From Hymenobacter actinosclerus (GTDB lineage: Bacteria; Bacteroidota; Bacteroidia; Cytophagales; Hymenobacteraceae): 64,000 nucleotides of DNA. The position numbers and the translations under genes are program-made. The notes under the pieces are model-generated. The model saw only the letters and a list, made by a program, of their open reading frames with translations, ran no database searches and was not told where the DNA came from. Shown here piece by piece: positions 31,825 to 40,742 of this stretch (positions are counted from its first letter, which is position 1; each line of letters opens with the position of its first letter). The stretch covers positions 1,309,419-1,373,418 of the forward strand of contig NZ_FOHS01000001.1 in assembly GCF_900111515.1 (NCBI RefSeq), given 5' to 3'.

Positions 31825-33294
31825 ATGCTTAAAAAATCACTGGAACTGCTTCGGCAGGAAGCGGCCGAAACGGGCCGCAACACCCTCAAGCGCAGCCTCA
31901 ACGGCTTCAATCTCATCACCATCGGCGTCGGCGTTATCATCGGGGCGGGGCTGTTCTCGCTCACCGGCATTGCCGCCGCCAACAACGCCGGGCCGGCCGT
32001 TACGCTCTCGTTTGTGGTGGCGGCCGTGGGGTGCGCGTTTTCGGCCTTGTGCTACGCCGAGTTTGCCTCGCTGGTGCCCGTGTCGGGTTCGGCCTACACC
32101 TACGCCTATGCCACTATGGGCGAGCTGTTTGCCTGGATTATCGGCTGGGACTTAATTCTGGAGTACTCGGTGGGCGCGGCCACGGTGGCCATCAGTTGGT
32201 CGCAGTACCTGCTCAAATTCCTGAGCAAGTACGGCATCCACCTGCCCCCGCAGCTGGTCATGTCGCCGTTTGAAACGGCCAAGTTGGCCAATGGGAGCGA
32301 GGTGCACGGGCTGGTGAACGTGCCAGCCATGCTCATTGTGCTGGCCATTACGCTCATCATCATCCGCGGCACGGCCGGCTCGGCGTGGTTCAACGGGCTG
32401 GTAGTCACGCTCAAAGTGTCGGTGGTGCTGGTGTTCATTGCCTTGGGCTGGCAGTACATCGACCCCGCCAACTACCACCCCTACATTCCGGCCAACACCG
32501 GCACGTTCGGCGAGTTCGGCTGGAGCGGCGTGCTCCGCGGGGCGGGCGTCATCTTCTTCGTGTTCATCGGCTTCGATATCGTGGCCACCATGGCCCAGGA
32601 AACCAAGAACCCGCAGCGCAACCTGCCCATCGGCATCCTCGGCTCGCTGGCGGTCTGCACCGTGCTGTTCGTGCTCTTCGGCTACGTGATGACGGGCCTG
32701 GCCAACTACACCGAGTTCAAAAACAGCGCCGCCCCGGTGGCCATTGCCATCGAAAAAACGCCCTACGGCTGGCTTTCGGGCGCCGTTATTCTGGCCATCA
32801 TCATCGGCTACACCTCCGTTATTCTGGTCGATTTGCTGGGCCAGAGCCGGGTGTTTTTCAGCATGGCCAAGGATGGGTTGCTGCCCCCGGTATTTGCCCG
32901 CATCAACGAGCGGTTCCGCACGCCGCTGCAATCGAATTTGCTGCTGGGCCTGTTCATTGCCCTGTTCGCGGGGTTCGTGCCCATCTCGGTGGTGGGCGAA
33001 ATGACGAGCATCGGCACGCTGCTGGCCTTCGTGATGGTGTGCGCCGGCGTGCTCATTATGCGCAAGCGCGAACCCGACGCGCCCCGGGCCTTCCGCACGC
33101 CCTGGGTGCCGCTGGTGCCCATCCTGGGCATCCTTACCTGCCTGGTGATGATGGTGTCGCTGCCCTGGGAAACCTGGCTGCGGCTGGCCGTGTGGCTGGC
33201 CCTGGGGCTGGCTATTTACTACGGCTACGGCCGCCGGCACAGCAAGCTGGGGCAGCAGGCCCGCGCCGCCGAGGCCGCCCGGCAAACCGCTTAG
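31825..33294 (+). CDS. APC-family amino-acid permease under SAM riboswitch
   Basis: The 489-residue protein has 12 or more membrane helices. It starts with KRSLNGFNLITIGVGVIIGA, the APC helix 1 with its unwound Gly motif, and has the conserved FFVFIGFDIVATMAQETKNP in helix 6. It is of the cationic amino-acid transporter-like group. The SAM-I riboswitch in its leader predicts repression when SAM is high, so methionine or a precursor is a likely substrate, though the family itself does not show it. Confidence 0.9.
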   Translation: MLKKSLELLRQEAAETGRNTLKRSLNGFNLITIGVGVIIGAGLFSLTGIAAANNAGPAVTLSFVVAAVGCAFSALCYAEFASLVPVSGSAYTYAYATMGELFAWIIGWDLILEYSVGAATVAISWSQYLLKFLSKYGIHLPPQLVMSPFETAKLANGSEVHGLVNVPAMLIVLAITLIIIRGTAGSAWFNGLVVTLKVSVVLVFIALGWQYIDPANYHPYIPANTGTFGEFGWSGVLRGAGVIFFVFIGFDIVATMAQETKNPQRNLPIGILGSLAVCTVLFVLFGYVMTGLANYTEFKNSAAPVAIAIEKTPYGWLSGAVILAIIIGYTSVILVDLLGQSRVFFSMAKDGLLPPVFARINERFRTPLQSNLLLGLFIALFAGFVPISVVGEMTSIGTLLAFVMVCAGVLIMRKREPDAPRAFRTPWVPLVPILGILTCLVMMVSLPWETWLRLAVWLALGLAIYYGYGRRHSKLGQQARAAEAARQTA

Positions 33295-33321
33295 CGCGCC
33301 GAAATAGCCGTTTGCGTAAGC

Positions 33322-33441
33322 CCAGCACGGTGTGGAGACGCCTATTTGCGTCTCGTCGTGGAACGACTCGCGTTGAACGGAGCCGCATAAACAACCTCAG
33401 CAACGACGAGACGCAAATAGGCGTCTCTACAGCGTGCTGGT
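33322..33441. repeat. Intergenic inverted repeat, GAGACGC family
   Basis: GGAGACGC-CTATTT-GCGTCTCGTCGT and its complement ...TAGAGACGCC-type arm lie within CCAGCACG/CGTGCTGG. The arm core CTATTT is private to this copy and is found in both arms. CGTTGAACGGAGCCG in the loop is shared with the copies at 12559 and 14749. Confidence 0.85.
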
Positions 33442-33474
33442 GCCCCGAAAGATTAACGCAAACAGCTTTTAAAG

Positions 33475-33514
33475 CACAGGAGGCCCCGACGATTATTCGT
33501 CGGGGCCTCCTGTG
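33475..33514. terminator. Strong hairpin, probable bidirectional terminator
   Basis: CACAGGAGGCCCCGACGA pairs perfectly with TCGTCGGGGCCTCCTGTG around TTAT. There is no long T-run. It lies between convergent genes. Confidence 0.75.
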
Positions 33515-33547
33515 GTTTACGGGTAGTGGGTAACCGAGCAGTTCAGG

Positions 33548-33985
33548 TTAGCCTTTGGTCTGGCGCTTGGCTTGGTACTTGGCTTTTCTGTCGGCCTGCA
33601 TCTGCGCGTACTTGGTGTACTGGTCGGCGCTCAGGATTTGCTTGAGCTGGGTATCGTACTGCGCCTTCTGACCCTTCATGGCCTGGTGGCGCGCCTTGCG
33701 GTCGGCATTGGCTACCGGGCCGTTAGCGACTTTGCGGGCCTGCTGCTGCTGGATGCGGGTCAGGTGCAGCTGGCGCACCTGCTGGGTCTGGGCGGCCGAG
33801 AGGTTGAGGCTCTTGGTGAGCTTCTGGGCGGCGCGGTCGGCGCGCTGCTCGGGGGTGAGGTCCTGCTTGTGGTCCTTCTTGTGCATCTGGTGGTGCTGGC
33901 CGGGAGCCGCCTTTACGGGCGTAGTCTGGGCCGAGGCAGCGGCGGAAATCGAGCAGGCGGCAAGGAGAATGAGAAGCTTTTTCAT
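33548..33985 (-). CDS. Small secreted CpxP/Spy-like helical protein
   Basis: From MKKLLILLAACSISAAASAQ the product is 145 residues with a clean signal peptide. The mature part is very basic, Gln/Lys-rich and helical: LTPEQRADRAAQKLTKSLNL, AAQTQQVRQLHLTRIQQQQ and LKQILSADQYTKYAQMQADR. The repeated L-(T/S)-x-(E/D)-Q pattern matches periplasmic Spy/CpxP-like chaperone or DUF4890 proteins. Envelope stress protection is a guess from similarity. The longer reading upstream has no signal and is rejected. Confidence 0.75.
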   Translation of the reverse strand: MKKLLILLAACSISAAASAQTTPVKAAPGQHHQMHKKDHKQDLTPEQRADRAAQKLTKSLNLSAAQTQQVRQLHLTRIQQQQARKVANGPVANADRKARHQAMKGQKAQYDTQLKQILSADQYTKYAQMQADRKAKYQAKRQTKG

Positions 33986-34231
33986 GGCGTATGTAAAGGA
34001 AAAGTGCTGTTTGAGAAAAAGGATGAGGCAGCCCGCCGTACTGGCTTTGGGCTTCTGGTGGAGCATTTGCAACTCCAGTGCCAGTTTGCCTCGATACCAC
34101 CCTAAATCCGCACCTTAAAAAATTTAAATTTTCCCATTAAACCTGCCCTCAGTCTTTTAGTCGTAGAGTTCAATAGATTGATAATCAGTTTTATAAGTAA
34201 ACAAATAGAATACGCTTACCTAACCAGACTC

Positions 34232-34948
34232 CTATTCTACCAGCAACAAATTGCGCCGGCGGATGTAGGCCTCCCGGTCCTGCCAGCGCACCCGGTACCA
34301 GAGGTCCTGCCGACCCAGCACCTCAAACCGGTCGCCGGCCGCGGCCGTGGTTAGCCAGGTAGCCCCGGCGCCGGGGCCGGCCATGAGTGGGGCCCGCGCC
34401 CGCGCCACGAGGCCTACCCGGCCGGGGGCCAGCACGTTCAGCGCCAGGCCCACGCTCAGCAGGTAGCCGGCATACATAATCCACCAGGCCCGGTCGGCGG
34501 TGCGGCGGCGCAGCAGCAGGGCAGCGCCGGCCAGCACGGCCAGCAGTAGCAGGCCCTGTAGCAGGCGGTAATAGTAGCGTTGCAGCGTAACAAGCAGGTT
34601 TTGCCGCCAGGTATCGGGGTAGCCCGTGAGGCGGTGCTCTTGGGCCAGACTCACCATTTTCTGCCAGGTGGCGTAGCGCGGCTCCAGGCTCTGCGACACG
34701 CTCAGGTAATACAGGGCGGCCGGGTAATGGCCCAGCGCCTCCTGGGTGTAGGCCATGCGCAGCGCCTGCCGGCCCGATTGCAGGCCATCCTGGTCGCGGG
34801 CCCGCCGGTACCAGGGGTAGGCCCCGGCTACCTGCCCCGTTTGATACAGCGAATCGGCCTTCTGGAGCGCCGGACTAACTTTTTGGGCCTGAATTGATTG
34901 GGCTAAAGTCAGCAGCAGCAGGAAAAAAAGGGGGGCTTTTTTGAGCAA
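34232..34948 (-). CDS. TPR and SH3 membrane protein (BatE-like)
   Basis: The 238-residue protein has a signal peptide (FFLLLLTLAQSIQAQ) and about two tetratricopeptide repeats (QKADSLYQTGQVAGAYPWYR, YTQEALGHYPAALYYLSVSQ). Two membrane helices follow at about residues 132-170, then a bacterial SH3-like domain ending WYRVRWQDREAYIRRRNLLL. This order is that of BatE proteins of the Bacteroides aerotolerance group. The other Bat-like genes are about 11 kb away at 45894-49061. Confidence 0.72.
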   Translation of the reverse strand: MLKKAPLFFLLLLTLAQSIQAQKVSPALQKADSLYQTGQVAGAYPWYRRARDQDGLQSGRQALRMAYTQEALGHYPAALYYLSVSQSLEPRYATWQKMVSLAQEHRLTGYPDTWRQNLLVTLQRYYYRLLQGLLLLAVLAGAALLLRRRTADRAWWIMYAGYLLSVGLALNVLAPGRVGLVARARAPLMAGPGAGATWLTTAAAGDRFEVLGRQDLWYRVRWQDREAYIRRRNLLLVE

Positions 34949-34953
34949 AACAG

Positions 34954-34984
34954 TTGCACGGTTAAATCCGGGACTCTACTTTTG
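34954..34984 (+). promoter_or_regulatory. Promoter of tRNA-Lys
   Basis: TTG at 34954-34956 and TACTTTTG at 34977-34984, 20 nt apart, the same arrangement as the tRNA-Leu promoter. Confidence 0.78.
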
Positions 34985-35028
34985 TGCCACAATCAGCCAC
35001 ACGGGCTGCTTGTCAGCACAAAGAAACT

Positions 35029-35104
35029 GATTCTGTAGCTCAGCTGGTAGAGCAATACACTTTTAATGTATGGGTCCTGGGTTCGAATCCCAGCGGGATC
35101 ACCA
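35029..35104 (+). tRNA. tRNA-Lys (anticodon TTT)
   Basis: GATTCTG pairs with CGGGATC. The D arm is GCTCAGCTGGTAGAGC, the anticodon loop CTTTTAA, the variable region GGGTC, and the T arm CTGGG-TTCGAAT-CCCAG. The 3' CCA is encoded, unlike in tRNA-Leu in this window. Confidence 0.97.
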
Positions 35105-35138
35105 AAACCCTTCCTACGCTTCGTAGGGAGGGTTTTTT
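35104..35138 (+). terminator. Intrinsic terminator after tRNA-Lys
   Basis: AAAACCCTTCCTACG pairs with CGTAGGGAGGGTTTT (one bulge), followed by T residues; it begins at the last base of CCA. Confidence 0.85.
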
Positions 35139-35201
35139 CTTTTATCCCCGTGAGCCAGCAACTCGTCGGCGGCAGGGTTCTGCCCCGACCTTTTCCCGCC
35201 T

Positions 35202-35209
35202 TATCTTTG
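35202..35209 (+). promoter_or_regulatory. -7 promoter box of topB
   Basis: TATCTTTG lies 63 nt before the topB start codon. Confidence 0.6.
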
Positions 35210-35271
35210 TTAACCACCCGCTGACTCCTACATCAGCAAAATCACGATTAATCAGCGCAAATCAGCGATTA

Positions 35272-37824
35272 ATGATTGTTTGCATTGCCGAAAAGCCCAG
35301 CGTCGCCCGCGAAATTGCCCACGTGCTCGGGGCCGACCGCCGCATGGACGGCTACTACGAGGGCAATGGCTACCAGGTAACCTGGACGTTCGGCCACTTC
35401 TGCCAGCTGCGCGAGCCCGAAGACTACCGCCCCGAATGGAAGCGCTGGAGCATCCACGACTTGCCCATGCTGCCCGAGCAGTTCGGCATCAAGCTCATGC
35501 TGCGCGATGACGGCGTAGTGCGCCAGTTCGGGGTAATCAAGCGCCTGCTGGCCGCCGCCGACGAGGTGGTGAACTGCGGCGACGCGGGCCAGGAAGGGGA
35601 GGTGATTCAGCGCTGGGTGCTGATGGAGGCCAAGTACCGCAAGCCCACCAAGCGGCTCTGGATTTCCTCGCTCACCGAAGAAGCCATCCGCCAGGGTTTT
35701 CAAAATCTGCGCGAGGGCTCGGAGTTCGACTCGCTCTACCAGGCCGGTAAAAGCCGGGCCGTGGGCGACTGGCTGCTGGGCCTGAACGCGACCCGGCTGT
35801 TCACGCTCAAGTACGCGCCCGGCCAGCGGCAGGTGCTCAGCATCGGGCGGGTGCAAACGCCCACGCTGGCCCTGCTGGTCGACCGTTTCCACGAAATCCG
35901 CAATTTCAAACCCGAGCCTTACTGGGTGCTGCGGGCCGAGTACCGGAGCACGATGTTCAGCCACGTGGCCGTAGTGAAGCCGGGCAAGGACGACGAGCCC
36001 GACGAAAAAGCCCGCCTCAAGGCCCGCGGCTACTTCGTGACCCAGCAGGAGGCCGACGAGGCGCTGGCCCGCGTAACCGGCCAGCCGCTGACGGTGCGCG
36101 ACGTTATCATCAAGAAGGGCCTGGAGAGCCCGCCCGCGCTGTTTGATTTGACTTCCCTGCAGGTGCAGTGCAACAACCAGCTGGGCCTCTCGGCCGAGGA
36201 CACGCTCAAAACGGTGCAGGGCCTCTACGAGAAGAAGGTGGTGAGCTACCCCCGCGTCGACACCACGTTTCTGCCCGACGACCAGTACCCCAAAATCGCG
36301 GGCATCCTGCGCGGATTGGGCGGCTACGCGGCCCTTACGGCCCCGCTGCTGGCCAGTAAAATCCGCAAGAGCGCCAAGGTCTTCAACAACAACAAAGTCA
36401 CCGACCACCACGCCATCATCCCGACCGGGGCCAGCGCGGGCGGCCTGAGCGGCAACGAGCAGCGGGTGTACGACATCATCGTGCGCCGCTTTCTGGCCGC
36501 GTTCTACCCCGACTGCGAGGTATCAAACACCACGGTAACGGCCGACGTGGCCGGGCTCACCTTCCGGGTCCGGGGCCGCCAGATTCTCAGCCCCGGCTGG
36601 CGCGAGGTGTACGGCGACCCTGAGAAGCAGACCGTGGCCAACGAGCGGCGCAGTAGTAGTAGCAGCGACGATGACGACGTGGTGGGAACGGTGCTGCCGG
36701 CCTTCGTGAAAGACGAAACCGGCCCCCACCAGCCCCGCCTCGACGCCAAGCAAACCCAGGCCCCACGCGACTACACCGAGGCCATGCTGCTACGCGGCAT
36801 GGAAACGGCCGGCCGCAACGTCGACGACGACGAGCTGCGCCTGGCCATGAAGGAGAACGGCATCGGCCGCCCTTCCACCCGCGCCGCCATCATCGAAACG
36901 CTGTTCAAGCGCGGCTACATCACCCGCGACAAAAAGAAAATCGTGCCCACGCCTACGGGAGTCGAGCTAATCGGCCTCATCCGCAACCCCACGCTGAAAT
37001 CGGCCGAGCTGACGGGGCAGTGGGAAAAGAAGCTGCGCCAGATTGAGGGCGGCGAGCTGAACCAGGAGCAATTTCTGGGCGAGCTCAAGCAGCTGGTGCG
37101 CGAAATGGTGCAGGAGGTGAAGCAGGACGGTTCAGGGAGGGCTATCAGCACTACGGCCCCGCCCGCTGGTTCCGTTTCTGCTGGGAAAGCGGGAGCCCCA
37201 GCCGGCAAAGCCGTAGTACCAGCTCCCAAAGCGGCAGCTACCCTAGCTATGCCAGGCGCTCTGGGCCCCTGCCCGGCCTGCGGTGCCGGCCACGTGCTGC
37301 GGGGCAAGGCGGCGTTTGGCTGCTCGCGCTGGAAGGAAGGCTGCCAGTTTCGGCTGCCGGTGGAGTTTGAGGGCAAGAAAATCACCGACAAGCAGGCCGG
37401 CGACCTGCTCAAAAAGGGCCGTACCCAGGTGATGAAGGGCTTTCTGGACGACGATGGCCACAAGTTCGACGCGGCCCTGATGCTCACGCCCGCCCGCACC
37501 CTGGAGCTGGCCCGCGCCGCCGAAAGCAAGCCCACCACCGCCACCGACCCCGGCCAGATACCCTGCCCCGTGTGCCGGCTGGGCCACATGCTGCGCGGCA
37601 GCAGCGCCTGGGGCTGCTCCCGCTTCCGCGAAGACTGCCAGTTCCGGGTGCCCTTTGCCTGGGGCGGCAAAACCCTCACCGACGCCCAGATGAACCAGCT
37701 GCTGCGCAAGGGCAAAACCGGCGTCATCCGAGGCTTCGTCTCAACTAAAACCGGCAACCGCTACGAGGCCGTGCTGCAAATCGGGGCCGAGGGACGCATT
37801 GAGCCGGTGTTCGGGCAGGGCTAG
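35272..37824 (+). CDS. topB: DNA topoisomerase III
   Basis: Type IA topoisomerase of 850 residues from MIVCIAEKPSVAREIAHVLG. The Toprim domain has EKPS and NCGDAGQEGEVIQRW. The active-site Tyr lies in KKVVSYPRVDTTFLP. The C-terminal part after about residue 610 is Ala/Pro-rich and then holds two repeats of a four-Cys zinc module plus helix (CPACGAGHVLRGKAAFGCSR and CPVCRLGHMLRGSSAWGCSR). Topo III decatenates DNA and works with RecQ. The zinc-module doublet is common in Bacteroidota topB. The longer N-terminal reading covers the tRNA-Lys gene and is not real. Confidence 0.94.
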   Translation: MIVCIAEKPSVAREIAHVLGADRRMDGYYEGNGYQVTWTFGHFCQLREPEDYRPEWKRWSIHDLPMLPEQFGIKLMLRDDGVVRQFGVIKRLLAAADEVVNCGDAGQEGEVIQRWVLMEAKYRKPTKRLWISSLTEEAIRQGFQNLREGSEFDSLYQAGKSRAVGDWLLGLNATRLFTLKYAPGQRQVLSIGRVQTPTLALLVDRFHEIRNFKPEPYWVLRAEYRSTMFSHVAVVKPGKDDEPDEKARLKARGYFVTQQEADEALARVTGQPLTVRDVIIKKGLESPPALFDLTSLQVQCNNQLGLSAEDTLKTVQGLYEKKVVSYPRVDTTFLPDDQYPKIAGILRGLGGYAALTAPLLASKIRKSAKVFNNNKVTDHHAIIPTGASAGGLSGNEQRVYDIIVRRFLAAFYPDCEVSNTTVTADVAGLTFRVRGRQILSPGWREVYGDPEKQTVANERRSSSSSDDDDVVGTVLPAFVKDETGPHQPRLDAKQTQAPRDYTEAMLLRGMETAGRNVDDDELRLAMKENGIGRPSTRAAIIETLFKRGYITRDKKKIVPTPTGVELIGLIRNPTLKSAELTGQWEKKLRQIEGGELNQEQFLGELKQLVREMVQEVKQDGSGRAISTTAPPAGSVSAGKAGAPAGKAVVPAPKAAATLAMPGALGPCPACGAGHVLRGKAAFGCSRWKEGCQFRLPVEFEGKKITDKQAGDLLKKGRTQVMKGFLDDDGHKFDAALMLTPARTLELARAAESKPTTATDPGQIPCPVCRLGHMLRGSSAWGCSRFREDCQFRVPFAWGGKTLTDAQMNQLLRKGKTGVIRGFVSTKTGNRYEAVLQIGAEGRIEPVFGQG

Positions 37825-37880
37825 TAATCAGCGGGAAAGAACATTACCTTGAATACCTAAATGATTAATCGCCAATATCT

Positions 37881-38387
37881 ATGCGTTTAATAAATGTTCT
37901 GTGCCTACTAATCGGACCGTTTCTACTCCTAGCCTGTAACAACGAATCGTGTAACCCCGACCAAAACAGCTTGCGGGAAGGTGGAGGTCTGAGCTTTCAT
38001 TTAGTTGATGCACGTACGGGTCAAGATTTACTGGCTCAGACACCAGGCAACGATTCGCCCTATCTTCTTGATTCCGTTATGGTTTACAATGAGAAAGGTG
38101 AGCCACAGCTTAATCGGCCGGTAGATTTTCGTGGTGAAATAGCGTTTTCTACTTATGGAGGTTTAACCGAATTAGCAGCGTTACCTTATAATTCGCTGGT
38201 GAAGCGGCGTTTTATTCTCTATTTAAATCGCGCCGACCAAGACACGATAGATGCCTCATTTAGCATACGCAAGAATGAGTGTGGTTTTTCGGAATTCTCA
38301 ACCATCACTATCAGCTATAATACCCAGTTAGTGTATGAAGGCAGGAATACATCTATAATTCCTAGCAGAGTCTTTCGCAAAAAGTAA
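37881..38387 (+). CDS. Putative lipoprotein, low GC
   Basis: The 168-residue ORF has a lipoprotein signal (LLIGPFLLLACNN). Its remainder is beta-rich with no known motif; four Cys occur in the mature part (SCNPDQ, ECGF). Codon use is AT-rich compared with topB and the DUF2905 gene on either side, hinting at transfer. It lies 56 nt after topB. Function unknown. Confidence 0.65.
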   Translation: MRLINVLCLLIGPFLLLACNNESCNPDQNSLREGGGLSFHLVDARTGQDLLAQTPGNDSPYLLDSVMVYNEKGEPQLNRPVDFRGEIAFSTYGGLTELAALPYNSLVKRRFILYLNRADQDTIDASFSIRKNECGFSEFSTITISYNTQLVYEGRNTSIIPSRVFRKK

Positions 38388-38394
38388 CTGCCCC

Positions 38395-38631
38395 ATGCCT
38401 CCTCACCTCGGTAAAACCCTGTTTTTGCTCGGCCTGGGCCTGATGCTGCTTGGGGGCCTGCTGTGGCTGGGGGGCGGCGCGGCGGGTTGGTTCAGCTGGT
38501 TCGGGCGGCTGCCGGGCGATGTGCGGGTGGAGCGGCCGGGCTTCCGGTTGTACGTGCCCTGGGTGTCGATGCTGGTGATAAGCGCTGTGGTGAGTTTGCT
38601 GCTGGCGCTGTGGCGGCGGCTGGGCGGGTAG
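38395..38631 (+). CDS. DUF2905 small membrane protein
   Basis: The 78-residue protein has two membrane helices around the family motif WFGRLPGDVRVERPGFRLYV. This fits DUF2905 (PF11146). It starts 7 nt after the lipoprotein stop. Function unknown. Confidence 0.85.
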   Translation: MPPHLGKTLFLLGLGLMLLGGLLWLGGGAAGWFSWFGRLPGDVRVERPGFRLYVPWVSMLVISAVVSLLLALWRRLGG

Positions 38632-38739
38632 GGAAATAGGGGCGGCGCATGCGGTAACGTTTGCGTAGAATGATTTCGGACAAACCGTCCGCAGCGCGTA
38701 CCTTGACGCGCCGCGTTTCCGCTCTCACCCTTCCCCATT

Positions 38740-40281
38740 ATGCCCAAAATCGTTTCTCCCGAAGTAGAATTTGCCCACCTGCTGGCCCAGACCAAAGCCG
38801 CCGCACCCGAAATCTTCACGCCCGACGGCCGCGGCTTTCTCAACCTGCTGGAAGGCCGCTGGCAGGAGCCGGGCCAGCCCCGCGACTTCGTCTCGCCTAT
38901 CGATGGGAGCGTAATTGGCCAGTTGCCCATGCTCGATGAAGCCACCGCCGGGCGGGCCGTGCGCGCCGCCAAGGCCGAAGCCGCCGCCTGGGCCCAAGTA
39001 GACCTGGATGAGCGCCGCCGCCGGGTGCAGGACTGCCTGACCCAGCTGCAACCCCACGTGGAGCTGGTGGGCAAGCTGCTGATGTGGGAAATCGGCAAGA
39101 CCTACAAGCTGGGCTTCACCGACATCGACCGCGCCATCGACGGCGTGCAGTGGTACGTGGACAATATTGAGGGCATGCTGGGCCAGCGCAAACCGCTGGG
39201 GCTGGTCAGCAACATAGCCAGCTGGAACTACCCCATGTCGGTGCTGCTGCACGCGGTGCTGGTGCAGGCGCTGTGCGGCAACGCCGTCATTGCCAAAACG
39301 CCCACCGACGGCGGCTTTATTTCGCTGAGTCTGACCTTTGCCATTGCCCGCCGCTGCGGGCTGCCCGTGACGCTGGTCAGCGGCTCGGGCGGCGAGCTGA
39401 GCGACGTGCTGGTGCGCAACGACGCCGTGGACTGCCTCAGCTTCGTGGGCGGGCGCTACAACGGCCGCAACATTGCCGACGCGCTGGCCCAGCAGGACAA
39501 GCGCTACATGCTGGAAATGGAAGGCGTCAACACCTACGGCATCTGGGACTACTCCGACTGGGACGCTATGGCCCAGCAGCTCCAGAAGGGCTACGACTAC
39601 GGCAAGCAGCGTTGCACGGCCTACGTGCGCTTCGTGGTGGAGCGGCGGCTGTTCCCGCAGTTCCTGGAGACCTACTGGAACACGGTGCGGGCCCTGCAAG
39701 TGGGCAACCCCACGCTGGTCGATGCCCCCGGCGACGCGCTGCCCGAGCTGGCCTTCGGCCCCGTCATCAACGCCCGCCAGGCCCAGGACCTCGACCGCCT
39801 CTACCAGGACGCCCTGAAAACCGGCGCCACACCCCTCTACGAGGGCCGGCTCGACGACAGTCTGTTTCTGCCCGGCCAGGACATGAGCGCCTACCGCGCC
39901 CCGCGGGCCCTGGTGAACCTGCCGCGCCAGAGCGAGCTGTACTTCAAGGAGCCCTTCGGCCCCATCGACAGCATCGTGCTGGTGGATAGGGTAGAGGAGC
40001 TGGTAGGCGAGATGAACATCAGCAACGGGGCGCTGGTGGCCGCCCTGGCCTCCGACGACGAAAAGTGGGCCGCCCGTACGGCCAAAGAAGTGCGCGCCTT
40101 CAAGGTGGGCCTCAACCAGCTCCGCTCCCGCGGCGACCGGGCCGAAGTGTTCGGCGGGCTGGGCGAGTCGTGGAAAGGCGCCTTCGTGGGCGGCGCCCTG
40201 CTGGTCGAGGCCGTCACGGAGGGCAAGAAAGCCATCCTGGGCAACTTCGACGACGCCATCCGCCTGCCCGAGAACATCTAG
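38740..40281 (+). CDS. Aldehyde dehydrogenase-family enzyme (atypical motif)
   Basis: The 513-residue protein has ALDH fold landmarks: SNIASWNYPMSVLLHAVLVQ, GNAVIAKTP, and the catalytic Cys in YGKQRCTAYVRFVV. The usual LELGGK segment with the general-base Glu reads MLEMEGVNTYGIW here, so Glu is kept but the GGK part is changed. The C-terminal KEPFGPIDSIVLVDRVEELV is normal. It should oxidise an aldehyde with NAD(P), but the changed motif suggests an unusual substrate subgroup. Confidence 0.85.
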   Translation: MPKIVSPEVEFAHLLAQTKAAAPEIFTPDGRGFLNLLEGRWQEPGQPRDFVSPIDGSVIGQLPMLDEATAGRAVRAAKAEAAAWAQVDLDERRRRVQDCLTQLQPHVELVGKLLMWEIGKTYKLGFTDIDRAIDGVQWYVDNIEGMLGQRKPLGLVSNIASWNYPMSVLLHAVLVQALCGNAVIAKTPTDGGFISLSLTFAIARRCGLPVTLVSGSGGELSDVLVRNDAVDCLSFVGGRYNGRNIADALAQQDKRYMLEMEGVNTYGIWDYSDWDAMAQQLQKGYDYGKQRCTAYVRFVVERRLFPQFLETYWNTVRALQVGNPTLVDAPGDALPELAFGPVINARQAQDLDRLYQDALKTGATPLYEGRLDDSLFLPGQDMSAYRAPRALVNLPRQSELYFKEPFGPIDSIVLVDRVEELVGEMNISNGALVAALASDDEKWAARTAKEVRAFKVGLNQLRSRGDRAEVFGGLGESWKGAFVGGALLVEAVTEGKKAILGNFDDAIRLPENI

Positions 40282-40338
40282 CCGCTGCTGGCCCGGCGCA
40301 ACGCCCGGCCGCCGGGAATTACGTCAGTCCATCATGCG

Positions 40339-40374
40339 AATCCCTGCCTGAAGCATCAAGCTTCGGGCAGGGAT
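40339..40374 (+). terminator. Hairpin terminator
   Basis: AATCCCTGCCTGAAGC pairs with GCTTCGGGCAGGGATT around ATCAA, with one mismatch. It follows the aldehyde dehydrogenase. Confidence 0.75.
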
Positions 40375-40423
40375 TTGTGATTTAAAGACAATACTGATTG
40401 CTTTTTCCTAGTGGCAGACATGG

Positions 40424-40675
40424 TTAATTCTTAGAAAGACGAATGTGCCTGAAAGCTACTGCTGATATAATAGCTGATAAGATAAAGGAGATGATAGCAT
40501 ACAATGAAGAGCTAAACAAATCTGTTTGAAACCACAAACTATCCAATGCCAAGAATACGCATACCCCCCCCAAACCGCCGCCAATACTAATGAATATCAT
40601 ATTACAGACAAAGGCAAACTTTTCATCTCGTGCTTTATCGTGTTCGTTTAGATATTTCATGTTGGGATATATCAT
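40424..40675 (-). CDS. Small two-helix membrane protein, low GC
   Basis: The product is about 83 residues from MIYPNMKYLNEHDKARDEKF (or 78 from the inner Met). Two membrane helices (FVCNMIFISIGGGLGGVCVF and SLYAIISFILSAIISAVAF) follow a charged N-terminus. Base composition is AT-rich against its surroundings. No family is recognised. Confidence 0.55.
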   Translation of the reverse strand: MIYPNMKYLNEHDKARDEKFAFVCNMIFISIGGGLGGVCVFLALDSLWFQTDLFSSSLYAIISFILSAIISAVAFRHIRLSKN

Positions 40676-40742
40676 TCGCTGTGTCAATATAGCTGGATAA
40701 GCGAAGATGACAAGCCGCCGCCCACGCCTTACCTTCGCAACC

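Noticed and set aside
34984..35271. 96-residue N-terminal extension of topoisomerase III
   Set aside because: It contains the tRNA-Lys gene and its terminator; TopB similarity starts at the ATG 35272.
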